DNA of 64,000 nt from an uncultured Christensenella sp. (GCA_949290515.1 CASERZ010000012.1:1-64000), one strand, 5' to 3'. Shown: positions 1-14,053, counted from the stretch's first letter. The notes: generated by a model not told the origin, from the letters alone. Program-made: numbers and translations.

Positions 1-302
1 AAGCGGATTACGGATTTGACAGCCTCGACAAAATACCCACGCTTCCGAAGTATCGAAAGCGTAAGGCAAAACGTCGGGTTCGCTCCATACCGACCAAACA
101 AAACGGTGTATATTCGACAAGCGAATAAAACCGTTTGTCGGTACTGTCTTCAAGCGGATTACGGATTTGACAGCCTCGACAAAATACCCACGCTTCCGAG
201 GTATCGAAAGCGTAAGGCAAAACGTCGGGTTCGCTCCATACCGACCAAACGAAACGGTGTATATTCGACAAGCGAATAAAACCGTTTGTCGGTACTGTAT
301 CA
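1..302. repeat. Tandem 151-bp repeat (two copies, cut by window edge)
   Basis: The block starting at base 1 recurs at base 152 with only a few substitutions (for example gaag/gagg and aaacaaaa/aaacgaaa), giving a period of 151. Because 151 is not a multiple of three, the open frames here change frame between copies and are not convincing genes. Each unit can fold: ACGCTT pairs with AAGCGT, TTCG with CGAA, and CCGAC/AACGG with CCGTT/GTCGG. The array probably continues to the left of the window. Confidence 0.85.
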
Positions 303-360
303 AACAGATTAAGAAATAGTGAAAGATATTAAAAAAGTAAAAATAAACACACAGCATCGT

Positions 361-487
361 GCGACCTTGGAGAAGAGCGCAATTTTTTCTTTTTCAAGAC
401 CGACTACGATAGGAGCGTACTAGATGTACATGACTGAGTAGGAGCGTCGTAGATAAAAGGAAAAGGCGCGCCCTTATACAAGGTCGC
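361..487. repeat. Long imperfect palindrome (MITE-like or structured RNA element), copy A
   Basis: Nested complementary arms share a centre near base 424: GCGACCTTG (361-369) with CAAGGTCGC (479-487), GCGC (377-380) with GCGC (466-469), a T/C tract with an A/G tract, CTACGA (404-409) with TCGTAG (447-452), and GTAC (417-420) with GTAC (426-429). No open frame fits. The core recurs at 694-750. It could be a non-autonomous mobile palindrome or a transcribed hairpin; no transposase is near. Confidence 0.7.
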
Positions 488-491
488 TTAT

Positions 492-532
492 TAATTTATA
501 CAATTTAAGCCTTATGTAAATTGTATAAATTA
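492..532. repeat. Perfect 15-bp inverted repeat with 11-nt spacer
   Basis: TAATTTATACAATTT at 492-506 is the exact reverse complement of 518-532, separated by 11 bases. It is AT-only and has no T-run placed as in a terminator. It lies between the long palindrome and the purF terminator. It may be a protein binding site or a weak hairpin. Confidence 0.6.
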
Positions 533-608
533 CTACTATATATTAAATATTTAGTATTACATATAAGACGGATTTGCATTTTCACTCAAATATCACACGC
601 ATAAAAAA

Positions 609-641
609 CCACCCTTGTGCAAATGACAAGAGTGGCATTTT
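609..641. terminator. Bidirectional terminator 3' of purF
   Basis: The stem CCAC-C-CTTGT pairs with ACAAG-A-GTGG around a 7-nt loop. It is followed by CATTTTTTA on the plus strand and by GGTTTTTTAT on the minus strand. It lies about 130 nt after the purF stop on the minus strand. Confidence 0.7.
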
Positions 642-693
642 TTATATTAACTTCGTACTACCGCGCAGAGTGGTGTAGAGATTGGCTTTTCCC

Positions 694-750
694 GACCGAA
701 CGCGATAGGCGCGTACTTGTGTACGTAACTGAGCGCGAGTGTCGCAGATA
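694..750. repeat. Second copy of the palindrome core, in the purF 3' region
   Basis: The core of the 361-487 element recurs: gataggNgcGTAC-loop-GTAC, then ACTGAG, GAG and gtcg-agataaa in the same order. The stem differs by paired changes: CTACGA/TCGTAG in copy A, GCGA/TCGC here. The outer arms of copy A are missing. It would lie in the 3' untranslated region of purF. Confidence 0.6.
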
Positions 751-768
751 AAGACGATATATGTGCCG

Positions 769-2154
769 CTATTCGCGGTTGCCTACATTGCAGGGATATT
801 TACCAGTAAAGCACCCCTTACAAAACGCCGTAGTAGAGTCGGGCGCAATCTTGTCTATCGTCTTTACGTCCATAAATCCGAGAGAGTCCGCGCCGATTTT
901 CTTGGTGAGTTCTTCGTGAGTATACTTGTTGCAAGCGAGATGTTCTCTCGAAGGGATATCCGTACCGAAGTAGCAAGGATAAATAAATTCGGGAGAAGCT
1001 ATTCTTACGTGTACTTCTTTTGCTCCTGCTTTCTTGAGCAACTTGACTATGTTGGCGAGGGTAGTGCCTCTTACGATTGAGTCGTCTATCATAACTACGC
1101 GCTTGCCTTCGATATTGCTCTTGAGAGTGTTAAGTTTGAGGGCAACGCTCTTTTCTCTCATAGCCTGAGTAGGTTGAATGAAAGTTCTGCCGATATATCT
1201 GTTTTTGATAAGACCTACGCCGTAGGGAATGCCGCTTTGGAGCGAATATCCTATCGCGCTGGGAAGACCCGAGTCGGGTACGCCTATTACGAGGTCGGCG
1301 TCAACAGGGTGAAGCTTTGCAAGCATTTTGCCTGCGTTTACTCTCGCTTCGTTTACGCTTTGACCGTCTATTACGCTGTCGGGACGAGCGAAGTAAATAT
1401 GTTCGAATATGCACAACCCGCCTTTGTGTCCGCAGAATTTTTTATTGGACTCTATTTTGTCTTCGGTTACGATGACCATTTCGCCGGGAAGAATATCTCT
1501 TACGAATTCACCGCCTACGGTATCGAGGCCGCAAGTTTCGCTGGAGAAAAGCACGCTGTCTCCGAGACTTCCCATACAGAGAGGACGGAAACCGTACTTG
1601 TCTCTTACTGCAATGAGTTTTCTGGGGCTCATAATAAGCATAGAGAACGCGCCCTTGAGCATAGGGATAACTTTTTCTACTGCTTCTTCGATGCTTGAAG
1701 ACTTAAGTCTTTTTCTTGCGATGAGATAGGATATAACTTCGCAGTCGCTCGTGGTATGGAAGATTGCGCCTTCCGCTTCGAGCTTGTCTCTGAGTTCCTG
1801 TGCGTTGAGTATGGTGCCGTTCATAGCTACGGTGAGATTACCCTTTGCGTACTTAACGCTTATAGGCTGAGCGTTTTCTACAGTATTGCTGCCGAGAGTT
1901 GCGTATCTTACGTGACCTATGGAAATCTCTCCCTGCAGGTGAGCGAGGTTGCTGTCGTTGAATACTTCGCTTACTAGTCCGAGGTTTTTAACCATAGTAA
2001 TCTCTCTGTCCTTATTGACGGCGATACCTGCCGATTCCTGACCTCTGTGCTGAATTGCAAAGAGACCGAAGTAGACGAGACTTGCGATATTGCCGTGATT
2101 TGCTTTATCGTAAATGCCGAAAATGCCGCATTCTTCGTTGAGTTTTCTAGTCAT
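769..2154 (-). CDS. purF: Amidophosphoribosyltransferase
   Basis: Makes 5-phosphoribosylamine from PRPP and glutamine, the first committed step of purine synthesis in the cytoplasm. I start at 2154, where AGGAAGG precedes the ATG by about 7 nt, giving 461 residues. The longer frame to 2217 overlaps the promoter. The start is MTRKLNEECGIFG, so a short propeptide must be removed to expose the N-terminal nucleophile Cys. Next come the Ntn glutaminase domain (HRGQESAG, GHVRYATLG, NGTILN) and the phosphoribosyltransferase domain with the PRPP loop VVMIDDSIVRGTT. Cysteines in CIFEHIYF, YPCYFG and FCKGCFTGKYP fit the [4Fe-4S] type. It is the only purine-pathway enzyme of its kind here and neighbours glutamine genes; it has its own promoter. 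Confidence 0.97.
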   Translation of the reverse strand: MTRKLNEECGIFGIYDKANHGNIASLVYFGLFAIQHRGQESAGIAVNKDREITMVKNLGLVSEVFNDSNLAHLQGEISIGHVRYATLGSNTVENAQPISVKYAKGNLTVAMNGTILNAQELRDKLEAEGAIFHTTSDCEVISYLIARKRLKSSSIEEAVEKVIPMLKGAFSMLIMSPRKLIAVRDKYGFRPLCMGSLGDSVLFSSETCGLDTVGGEFVRDILPGEMVIVTEDKIESNKKFCGHKGGLCIFEHIYFARPDSVIDGQSVNEARVNAGKMLAKLHPVDADLVIGVPDSGLPSAIGYSLQSGIPYGVGLIKNRYIGRTFIQPTQAMREKSVALKLNTLKSNIEGKRVVMIDDSIVRGTTLANIVKLLKKAGAKEVHVRIASPEFIYPCYFGTDIPSREHLACNKYTHEELTKKIGADSLGFMDVKTIDKIAPDSTTAFCKGCFTGKYPCNVGNRE

Positions 2155-2188
2155 AATAACCTTCCTTTGAATGTTAAAGAGTGTTTTT

Positions 2189-2217
2189 ATTATAGCAAAT
2201 AATGCCTTGCATAGCAA
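2189..2217 (-). promoter_or_regulatory. purF promoter
   Basis: On the minus strand, TTGCTA (2212-2217) and TATAAT (2189-2194) are separated by 17 nt, placing transcription start about 30 nt before the purF start codon at 2154. Confidence 0.75.
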
Positions 2218-2302
2218 ACGCTTTGACGTGCTGTGAAAAATTTTTTAAGCAGTATCGACATAGCTAAAGGACAAAAAAACATATAAAACGATACGCGAGT
2301 AA

Positions 2303-2341
2303 ATAAAAAAGGGAAACGCCGCTCCCCGAAAGGAACGGCGT
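2303..2341 (-). terminator. Terminator after the P-II gene
   Basis: On the minus strand ACGCCG (2336-2341) and CGGCGT (2316-2321) form a stem around a GC-rich loop. It is followed by TTTCCCTTTTTTATTT, about 30 nt after the P-II stop. Confidence 0.75.
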
Positions 2342-2372
2342 CAGGAAAAATATAGAGTAAAGAATTGAGGAA

Positions 2373-2832
2373 TTAGTCATACTGAAGCGCGTCGTATCCG
2401 CGTTCTCCCGTACGGATTTTTACTACGTCGAGCACGTTGTAGATAAAGATTTTACCGTCTCCGTAGTTGCCTGTATAAAGGGCTTTGCGCGCTGTTTCCA
2501 CCACGAGTTCGACAGGCACTTTCGTTACTACCGCCTCGAGTTTTATCTTGGGCAAAAGTTGTACGTCAAGCTTTGCGCCGCGATAGTACTTGATATTGCC
2601 TTTTTGCATTCCGCAACCTTGTACGCTCGTGAGCGTCATACCCGTAATGCCTATGGCGTCGAGAGCCGCTTTGAGTTTTTCGAATTTATCGGGACGCGTT
2701 ACGATTGAAATTTTCGTAAATACCGCTTTACCATTTCCGCTGTTGGTTTCAACAGTAGGGCAGAAAATCGCCTTCGGTCGTGCCAGCCGAGGTGTAAACG
2801 TCAGACAGCTGAGAACAAATTGTTGCTGGCAT
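2373..2832 (-). CDS. P-II nitrogen regulatory protein; start unresolved or frameshifted
   Basis: P-II proteins sense 2-oxoglutarate, ATP/ADP and glutamine status and bind ammonium transporters or enzymes. The T-loop/B-loop core is clear: GCGMQKGN...YYRG, KVPVELVVETARKALYTG, GDGKIFIYNV and IRTGERGYDALQ. The conserved first strand and helix (TKISIVTRPDKFEKL) start at 2717, upstream of the first in-frame ATG at 2639, and that frame has no ATG, GTG or TTG. A strong GGAGG (2841-2845) and ATG (2832) exist, but they open a frame that stops at 2749 after 27 residues. A +1 shift, for instance at CCC-T near 2760, would join the two. The alternatives are a sequencing indel, or the tail of an ammonium-transporter/P-II fusion that lost its membrane part (family knowledge, not visible here). 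The gene follows glnN but is separated from it by a terminator. Confidence 0.75.
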
Positions 2833-2865
2833 AAATGTTACCTCCGTAAAGTTTTTCAAAAAATA

Positions 2866-2910
2866 TAAAAAAACACAAAGACGTATAATTTTCATTACAC
2901 GCCTTTGTGT
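2866..2910 (-). terminator. Terminator after glnN
   Basis: On the minus strand ACACAAAG(g)CGT pairs with ACG(t)CTTTGTGT (2873-2910), followed by TTTTTTTATATTTTTTG. It sits between glnN and the P-II ribosome binding site, so P-II needs read-through or its own promoter. Confidence 0.85.
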
Positions 2911-2963
2911 CAAATATACGACCTTTTAGTCTATTTTATAGAGGTTTTATTTTATGGATTAGA

Positions 2964-5048
2964 TTACTCTTTTATGGAGAAGAGTATGTCGCCGTAAGTG
3001 GGGAATGGCCAATATTTTTCCGCGGTATTGACTTCCATCTCGTCGGCAGTTTTTCTCAAAGCTTCCATAGCGGGAAGTACGTCGGTACGATAGTACATAG
3101 CTTTGTCCTGAATGTTGGAAATCGTTTCTGCTTTGTGAACTTTGGTTTTAAGCGTGTCGAGTTGCTTGTATCCTGCAGCGCACAAATCCGAAAGCTTCTT
3201 TGCGACAGTCACTTGCGTCTTAGCGTCGATACCTACGGCTTTTGCGGAAATTGCCGTATCTGAAAGTTCTTTTATGTATGTGGTTACGGCAGGCATAATG
3301 TCTTTAGCTGTCATATCTATCATAGTAAGAGCTTCGATATTGAGCACTTTCGAATAGTTTTCGAGAAGAATATCAGTACGCGATTCTACCTCGAGAGCGG
3401 AGAATATACCGTGCTTTTCGAAGAGCGCAATGTTTTTCGCGGTTCTGAAGTAAGGAAGAGCTTCGGGGGAGGACTGCAAGTTGAGAAGTCCGCGTTTTTC
3501 GGCTTCCTTAACCCATTCGTCGGAATAGCCGTTGCCGTTGAAGACGATACGCTTGTGAGCGATAAATGTCTTTTTGATGAGGGCTTTTACGGCGGACATA
3601 AAGTCTTCCGCACCTTCGAGCTCGTCAGCGAATTGGTCGAGAGATTCAGCAACGATAGTGTTGAGAATTATATTGGGACCCGCAATGGAGAAAGAGGAAC
3701 CGAGCATTCTGAACTCAAACTTGTTACCCGTGAACGCAAAAGGAGAAGTACGGTTTCTGTCCGTAGTATCCTTCTTGAATTTGGGCAGTGAGCTTACGCC
3801 GATTTCGTAATCGCATCTTGCGCGCTTCGAATACGTTCTGTCTTCGGCAATAGCGGTGAGGATACCGTCAAGTTCTTCGCCGAGGAATACCGATACGATA
3901 GCGGGAGGAGCTTCGTTTGCGCCGAGTCTGTGGTCGTTGCCCGCGCTTGCTACGCTGACTCTGAGCAAATCCTGATAGTCGTCTACGGCTTTAAGCACGG
4001 CTACGAGGAAGAGCAGGAATTGTGCGTTATCCTCGGGAGTATCACCGGGCTCCAACAGGTTTTCGCCGGTATCGGTAGACATAGACCAGTTGTTGTGCTT
4101 GCCGCTTCCGTTTACGCCTGCAAAAGGTTTTTCGTGCAACAGGCAAGCCATACCGTGGCGGCTGGCAATCTTTTTCATCATCTCCATAGTAAGCTGGTTA
4201 GCGTCGGTGGAGACGCTGGACTGAGTGAATATCGGAGCAAGTTCGTGCTGAGCGGGAGCTACTTCGTTGTGCTTGGTTTTAGCGAGTACGCCGAGTTTCC
4301 AAAGTTCGATATCGAGGTCGGACATATACTTGACTACGCGCTGTTTGATGGTGCCGAAGTAATGGTCTTCGAGTTCCTGTCCTTTGGGAGCGGGTGCTCC
4401 GAAGAGAGTGCGACCCGTGAAAATCAAATCTTTTCTCTTTTCGTATACCGACTTGTCTATAAGGAAATATTCCTGCTCGGGACCTACGGTGGTAACTACC
4501 TTGCGAACGTTTTTGCCGAAGAGTTTAAGAATACGGCAAGCCTTATTGGACAAGTCTTCCATAGATTTGAGAAGAGGAGTCTTTTTATCGAGCACTTCAC
4601 CCGTGTACGATACAAATGCAGTAGGAATGCAGAGAGTGTGGTCCTTGACGAAAGCGTACGATGTGGGGTCCCACGTCGTATAGCCTCTTGCTTCGAAAGT
4701 TGCTCTTATACCGCCGGAAGGGAAAGAGGAAGCGTCGGGTTCGCCCTTTATGAGTTCCTTGCCGCTGAATTCCATAATAACCTTGCCGTCGGGGGTGGGC
4801 TGAATAAAAGCGTCGTGTTTTTCTGCAGTGATACCCGTCATAGGCTGGAACCAGTGCGTAAAGTGCGTACATCCCTTTTCGATTGCCCAGTCCTTCATTG
4901 CGTTAGCGATGACGGTGGCGCAAGAGAGGGAAATGGGGTCGCCGTTTTCAATACAGGTTTTGAGTTCCTTGTAAGTGTACTTTGGAAGTCGCTCCTGCAT
5001 AACCGTGTCGTTGAACACGAGACTGCCGAAAATCTCTGACATTACCAT
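2964..5048 (-). CDS. glnN: Glutamine synthetase type III
   Basis: ATP-dependent amidation of glutamate with ammonia; a cytosolic assimilation enzyme. At 694 residues it has the large type III size. The start [17 protein letters not shown] and blocks such as [65 protein letters not shown] and [15 protein letters not shown] are typical. I keep the ATG at 5048, which has GGAG 8 nt upstream; a second ATG at 5042 is too far from it. The gene faces the type I enzyme across a 323-nt intergenic region. It has a near-consensus promoter with an overlapping palindrome and a terminator-like leader hairpin, so it is probably regulated at initiation and by attenuation. Confidence 0.97.
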   Translation of the reverse strand: MVMSEIFGSLVFNDTVMQERLPKYTYKELKTCIENGDPISLSCATVIANAMKDWAIEKGCTHFTHWFQPMTGITAEKHDAFIQPTPDGKVIMEFSGKELIKGEPDASSFPSGGIRATFEARGYTTWDPTSYAFVKDHTLCIPTAFVSYTGEVLDKKTPLLKSMEDLSNKACRILKLFGKNVRKVVTTVGPEQEYFLIDKSVYEKRKDLIFTGRTLFGAPAPKGQELEDHYFGTIKQRVVKYMSDLDIELWKLGVLAKTKHNEVAPAQHELAPIFTQSSVSTDANQLTMEMMKKIASRHGMACLLHEKPFAGVNGSGKHNNWSMSTDTGENLLEPGDTPEDNAQFLLFLVAVLKAVDDYQDLLRVSVASAGNDHRLGANEAPPAIVSVFLGEELDGILTAIAEDRTYSKRARCDYEIGVSSLPKFKKDTTDRNRTSPFAFTGNKFEFRMLGSSFSIAGPNIILNTIVAESLDQFADELEGAEDFMSAVKALIKKTFIAHKRIVFNGNGYSDEWVKEAEKRGLLNLQSSPEALPYFRTAKNIALFEKHGIFSALEVESRTDILLENYSKVLNIEALTMIDMTAKDIMPAVTTYIKELSDTAISAKAVGIDAKTQVTVAKKLSDLCAAGYKQLDTLKTKVHKAETISNIQDKAMYYRTDVLPAMEALRKTADEMEVNTAEKYWPFPTYGDILFSIKE

Positions 5049-5071
5049 AAATAAATCTCCTTAGTACGTAA

Positions 5072-5109
5072 AATAAAAATGCGCTACGAGGGAAAAACCC
5101 TTGTAGCGC
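5072..5109 (-). promoter_or_regulatory. Terminator-like hairpin in the glnN 5' leader (candidate attenuator)
   Basis: Reading the minus strand, GCGCTAC(a)AGGG pairs with CCCT(c)GTAGCGC around a TTTTT loop (5081-5109), followed by ATTTTTATTTT. It lies between the promoter and the glnN ribosome binding site, so transcripts may stop here unless the hairpin is prevented. The partner or ligand is unknown. Confidence 0.65.
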
Positions 5110-5114
5110 CTTTG

Positions 5115-5153
5115 CTATACTACAAGTATAGTAATCCTTAAACGATTTGTCAA
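5115..5153 (-). promoter_or_regulatory. glnN promoter with overlapping palindromic operator
   Basis: TTGACA (5148-5153), a 17-nt spacer and TATACT (5125-5130) on the minus strand. CTATAC-N5-GTATAG (5115-5131) is a perfect inverted repeat covering the -10 and start region, a good place for a repressor. It does not match the Bacillus GlnR box TGTNAN7TNACA. Confidence 0.75.
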
Positions 5154-5307
5154 ACGATTTTTACCTGTTTTTGGCAGGAAATTTAAAAAATTCATAAATT
5201 CGGTTTACGCGGTTTTACGAATGACGGTTTGGAGATGTTGTTGAGGCAAAGCGTGCGGAAAGTATAATGACTTATATATATTTATATATTATTATTTTAT
5301 ATTACGC

Positions 5308-5336
5308 TTGATATTTGACGATATATATGGTATAAT
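5308..5336 (+). promoter_or_regulatory. Promoter of the glnA operon
   Basis: TTGATA (5308-5313), 17-nt spacer, TATAAT (5331-5336). The leader to the start codon at 5372 is only about 30 nt, too short for a riboswitch. Confidence 0.8.
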
Positions 5337-5371
5337 TAATAAAATTTTAAGTTCGTTAAAATGAGGTGTTT

Positions 5372-6673
5372 ATGAGCCAGACAGTCAAAGACGTTTTGGA
5401 TTTTGTCAAGGACAACGACGTAAAATTCGTAATTCTCACTTTTTGCGATTCTTTCGGAAATATCAAAAACATATCCCTCGTAGCCGACGAATTGCCGAGC
5501 GCATTTGAAAAGGGCGTATCCTTCGAGGCATACTCTGTAGGAGGTTTTGTCGACCCGAGAGAAAGCGATTTGGTATTGTATCCCGACGCCTCTACTATAC
5601 AGCTTTTGCCCTGGAGACTCCAGCACGGCAGTGTAGTGAGGTTTTTTTGTAAGATAAGACATACCGACGGCAGAAGTTTCGACGGCGACGGAAGAGGTAT
5701 GCTTTTCCGCGCGCAAAACAAACTTTCCGAAATGGGTTATTCCTGTCAGATAGGCAGCGATTGCGAATTTTATCTCTTCAGACTTGACAGCGAAGGAGAG
5801 CCTACGCTCATACCTCACGACAGAGGCGGTTATCTCGATGCCGCGCCTTTCGACAAAGGCGAAAACGTAAGACGCGATATCTGTCTTACTCTCGAAAAAC
5901 TAGGCATCAAGCCTATCAGTTCGCATCACGAGAGAGGTCCCGGTCAAAACGAAATATGTTTTAAAAACAACGATGCTCTTAAGGCTTGCGACGATTTGTT
6001 GACTTTTAAGACCGTAGTCAGGACGGTAGCGGCTATGAACGGATTGCACGCGTCCTTTATGCCCAAACCTCTCAAAGACGAAATAGGAAGCGGACTTCAC
6101 ATCAATCTTTCGCTTCTCAAAGACGGGGAAAATCTGTTTGCGCCCGCTATGCTTTCTAAGAAAAGAGAAGCCGAGAGTTTCATAGCGGGTATACTCGCAA
6201 GAGCCAAGGAAATGGCTGTTTTCCTTAACCCTACCATAAATTCTTACGAAAGGCTGGAGGACAACGAAGCCATCGAAGCGTACAACAAAATCGCGTGGTC
6301 GTATTCCAACGGACCTCAGCTTGTGCGTATAGAGCAGGACGGATTTGCCAAAATGCAGCTGCGCTCGGCTGACCCTTCCTGCAATCCTTATATCGCATAC
6401 GCGCTTTTGCTGTTTGCGGGTGCCGAGGGTATAGAAAACAAAATGAAGCTAGGCAAGGAAGCCGATATAGAAAACCTCGAAGATACGGATACGCTCCCCG
6501 AGGATTTGAAAAAGGCTATAGATATTGCCCGCACGAGTGACTTTATAGCAAGATACGTACCTAAGGGGACTTTGGATAAATTCATAGAGTACAAGGAAAA
6601 CGAATATAAAAACTATTCTTTGTCTAAAGACAAAAACGAGTTTGTAACAAAACTGTACTTCAACAAAATCTGA
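5372..6673 (+). CDS. glnA: Glutamine synthetase type I
   Basis: Second glutamine synthetase of the window, 433 residues, close to the usual short (alpha) type I length. Motifs: an N-terminal beta-grasp region (VKFVILTFCDSFGNIKN), GSDCEFYLF, HHERGPGQNEICF, GLHASFMPKP, GSGLHINLSLL, FLNPTINSYERL and RSADPSCNPYIAYA. No adenylylation-type tyrosine loop is obvious. I prefer ATG 5372, 5 nt after GAGG, over the upstream GTG at 5366. It is the first gene of an operon with an ANTAR regulator, carA, carB-dapF and pyrG, that is, the glutamine maker followed by two glutamine-using enzymes. Having types I and III side by side suggests different ammonia or growth regimes (inference). Confidence 0.95.
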   Translation: MSQTVKDVLDFVKDNDVKFVILTFCDSFGNIKNISLVADELPSAFEKGVSFEAYSVGGFVDPRESDLVLYPDASTIQLLPWRLQHGSVVRFFCKIRHTDGRSFDGDGRGMLFRAQNKLSEMGYSCQIGSDCEFYLFRLDSEGEPTLIPHDRGGYLDAAPFDKGENVRRDICLTLEKLGIKPISSHHERGPGQNEICFKNNDALKACDDLLTFKTVVRTVAAMNGLHASFMPKPLKDEIGSGLHINLSLLKDGENLFAPAMLSKKREAESFIAGILARAKEMAVFLNPTINSYERLEDNEAIEAYNKIAWSYSNGPQLVRIEQDGFAKMQLRSADPSCNPYIAYALLLFAGAEGIENKMKLGKEADIENLEDTDTLPEDLKKAIDIARTSDFIARYVPKGTLDKFIEYKENEYKNYSLSKDKNEFVTKLYFNKI

Positions 6674-6742
6674 CAAAGGATTTACCGAGTGACGATTGTC
6701 GTCGATTACCGCGCTTTATGCCGTCAAACGGAGAAGGTCTAT

Positions 6743-7312
6743 ATGGCAAACGCCTTAATAGTTTCCACAACTCAATATGCCGCCCAACTGACCGAGCTTT
6801 TGTCAAGCGTCGGTTACGGAAGCGCGACGCAGGCGCACTCGGGTACGGAAGCAAAAAGGCTGATGAGCGAGGAACCGTTTGACTTGATAATCATCAACGC
6901 TCCTTTGGTCGACGAGTACGGTTACGAACTTGCAGTGCAGTCCGCAGAAAATACGCTGGCGGGTGTACTGTTGCTGGCAAAAGCCGACGTGAGCGAAGCG
7001 GTTGAGGAGAGAGTGGAGGGTTACGGTATAGTCGTACTTTCCAAGCCGGTGTCCGGGGAAGATTTGTACCGCACTCTCAAAGTGCTGTACTCCAACAGGC
7101 GCAGGCTGGACAAGCTTCTTACGAGCAACAAACGCCTCGAGGACAAAATCGAAGAGCTCAAACTCGTGGACAGAGCAAAATGTCTTTTGATTATGCACGA
7201 GGGTATGAGCGAACAGGACGCTCACAAATACATTGAAAAAAAGGCTATGGACCTGAGAATATCCAGACAGGAAGTAGCTCAAAAAATTATATCACTAAAA
7301 CAACGCGATTGA
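6743..7312 (+). CDS. ANTAR-domain regulator with degenerate receiver domain
   Basis: About 189 residues from ATG 6743 (GAGAAGG 5 nt upstream); the open frame extends to GTG 6689. The N-terminal ~115 residues look like a response-regulator receiver fold. The usual phospho-acceptor Asp site reads LIIINAPLVDEYG, with Asn in its place, while the conserved Lys (VVLSKPVSGEDLYRTLKVL) remains, so phosphorylation is doubtful. A coiled linker (RRRLDKLLTSNKRLEDKIEELK) leads to the ANTAR domain (AKCLLIMHEGMSEQDAHKYIEKKAMDLRISRQEVAQKII). ANTAR proteins bind paired hexaloop RNA hairpins and prevent termination. The place behind glnA, 14 nt before carA, suggests control of nitrogen genes; I did not find the dual-hexaloop target. 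Confidence 0.9.
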   Translation: MANALIVSTTQYAAQLTELLSSVGYGSATQAHSGTEAKRLMSEEPFDLIIINAPLVDEYGYELAVQSAENTLAGVLLLAKADVSEAVEERVEGYGIVVLSKPVSGEDLYRTLKVLYSNRRRLDKLLTSNKRLEDKIEELKLVDRAKCLLIMHEGMSEQDAHKYIEKKAMDLRISRQEVAQKIISLKQRD

Positions 7313-7326
7313 CAAAAGAGGTAAAA

Positions 7327-8405
7327 ATGGACAAAGTGTATCTTATTCTTGCAAACGGCAAAGTTTTCGAGGGTACGTCGATGGGCGCAAAAGGCGACGC
7401 AGTCGGCGAAGTCGTATTCTGCACGTCTATGACGGGCTACGTCGAGACCCTTACCGACCCTACCTATTACGGGCAGATAGTCTGTCAGACTTTTCCCGCT
7501 ATAGGCAACTACGGAATTATGAAAGAGGACTTCGAGAGCGATAAAATGCAGGTCAGCGGATATATCGTAAGAGATATTTGCGACGAGCCTTCCAACTTCA
7601 GAATGCAGGGCAAACTCGACGACTTGCTCAAAGAGCAGAATGTCGTGGGAATATGCGGTATCGACACTCGTCAGCTCACGAAGATTATCAGAGACGAGGG
7701 GGTTATGAACGGAATAATCACTTCTTCTCCAGTGCTTGACGATAATCAGAAGAAACTGCTCAAGGAGTTCAAAATAAAGGACGCGGTAGAAAACGTTACC
7801 GTAAAGCAACCCGTCGTATTTAAAAGCCAAGGCAAGGCAAAATACAAGGTAGCTATGATGGATTACGGCGTAAAGAGAAGCTATATATCCAAACTTACCA
7901 AGAGAGGTTGCGAGGTTACGCTTTTCCCCGCGAACACGAGCGCGGAAGACGTGCTTGCAATCAAACCCGACGGAATTATGCTTTCCAACGGTCCCGGTAA
8001 TCCCGCCGAAGCTAAGTTTGAAGTAGAGCAAATCAAAAAAATGCTCAAGAGTAAGTTGCCTGTATTCGGAATATGCCTCGGACATCAGCTTCTTGCGATT
8101 GCCAACGGTGCAAAGACTTACAAACTCAAGTACGGTCACAGAGGCAATCAGCCCGTAAAGGATTTGAACAGTGACAGAGTATACGTTTCGTCAGTCAATC
8201 ACGCTTACGCCGTAGACGCTGACAGCATACCCGCAAAAGTTGCGAAAGTCAGCTTCAGAAACGTCAACGACGGTACCTGCGAGGGACTAGACTATGCCGG
8301 CGGAAAGGTATTTTCCGTACAGTTCAGACCCGAGACTTGCGAGGGGGAAATGGATACGGGATATTTGTACGACAGATTTATAGCGAATATGGAGGATAAG
8401 AAATA

Positions 8406-8406
<1 letters not shown>
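7327..8406 (+). CDS. carA: Carbamoyl-phosphate synthase small subunit, catalytic His replaced by Arg
   Basis: The small subunit normally hydrolyses glutamine and channels ammonia to CarB. 359 residues from ATG 7327 (AGAGGT upstream); the frame's TTG at 7309 overlaps the previous gene. The N-terminal CarA domain (GEVVFCTSMTGYVETLTDP, GICGIDTRQLTK) and class I amidotransferase domain (GIMLSNGPGNP, PVFGICLGHQLLAIA with nucleophile Cys250) are normal. The motif that usually reads Q-F/Y-H-P-E reads VQFRPETCEGE: Arg334 (AGA at 8326-8328) stands where the triad His belongs, with Glu336 kept. In E. coli, replacing this His (353) abolishes glutamine-dependent synthesis (established knowledge). The enzyme may therefore use free ammonia. 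PyrG and PurF in this window keep their triads or nucleophile. Confidence 0.93.

Positions 8407-14053
<5,647 letters not shown>

Noticed and set aside
8-279. Open frames on both strands of about 87 codons
   Set aside because: They run through the 151-bp tandem repeat; the unit is not a multiple of three, so the two copies give different proteins, and there is no ribosome binding site.
5141-5165. GlnR-type box near the glnN promoter
   Set aside because: TGTCAAACGATTTTTAC misses the second half TNACA of TGTNAN7TNACA; only the CTATAC palindrome is convincing.
5343-5371. Glutamine riboswitch before glnA
   Set aside because: The leader from the predicted start of transcription to the ATG is about 30 nt, too short for a glnA-type aptamer.
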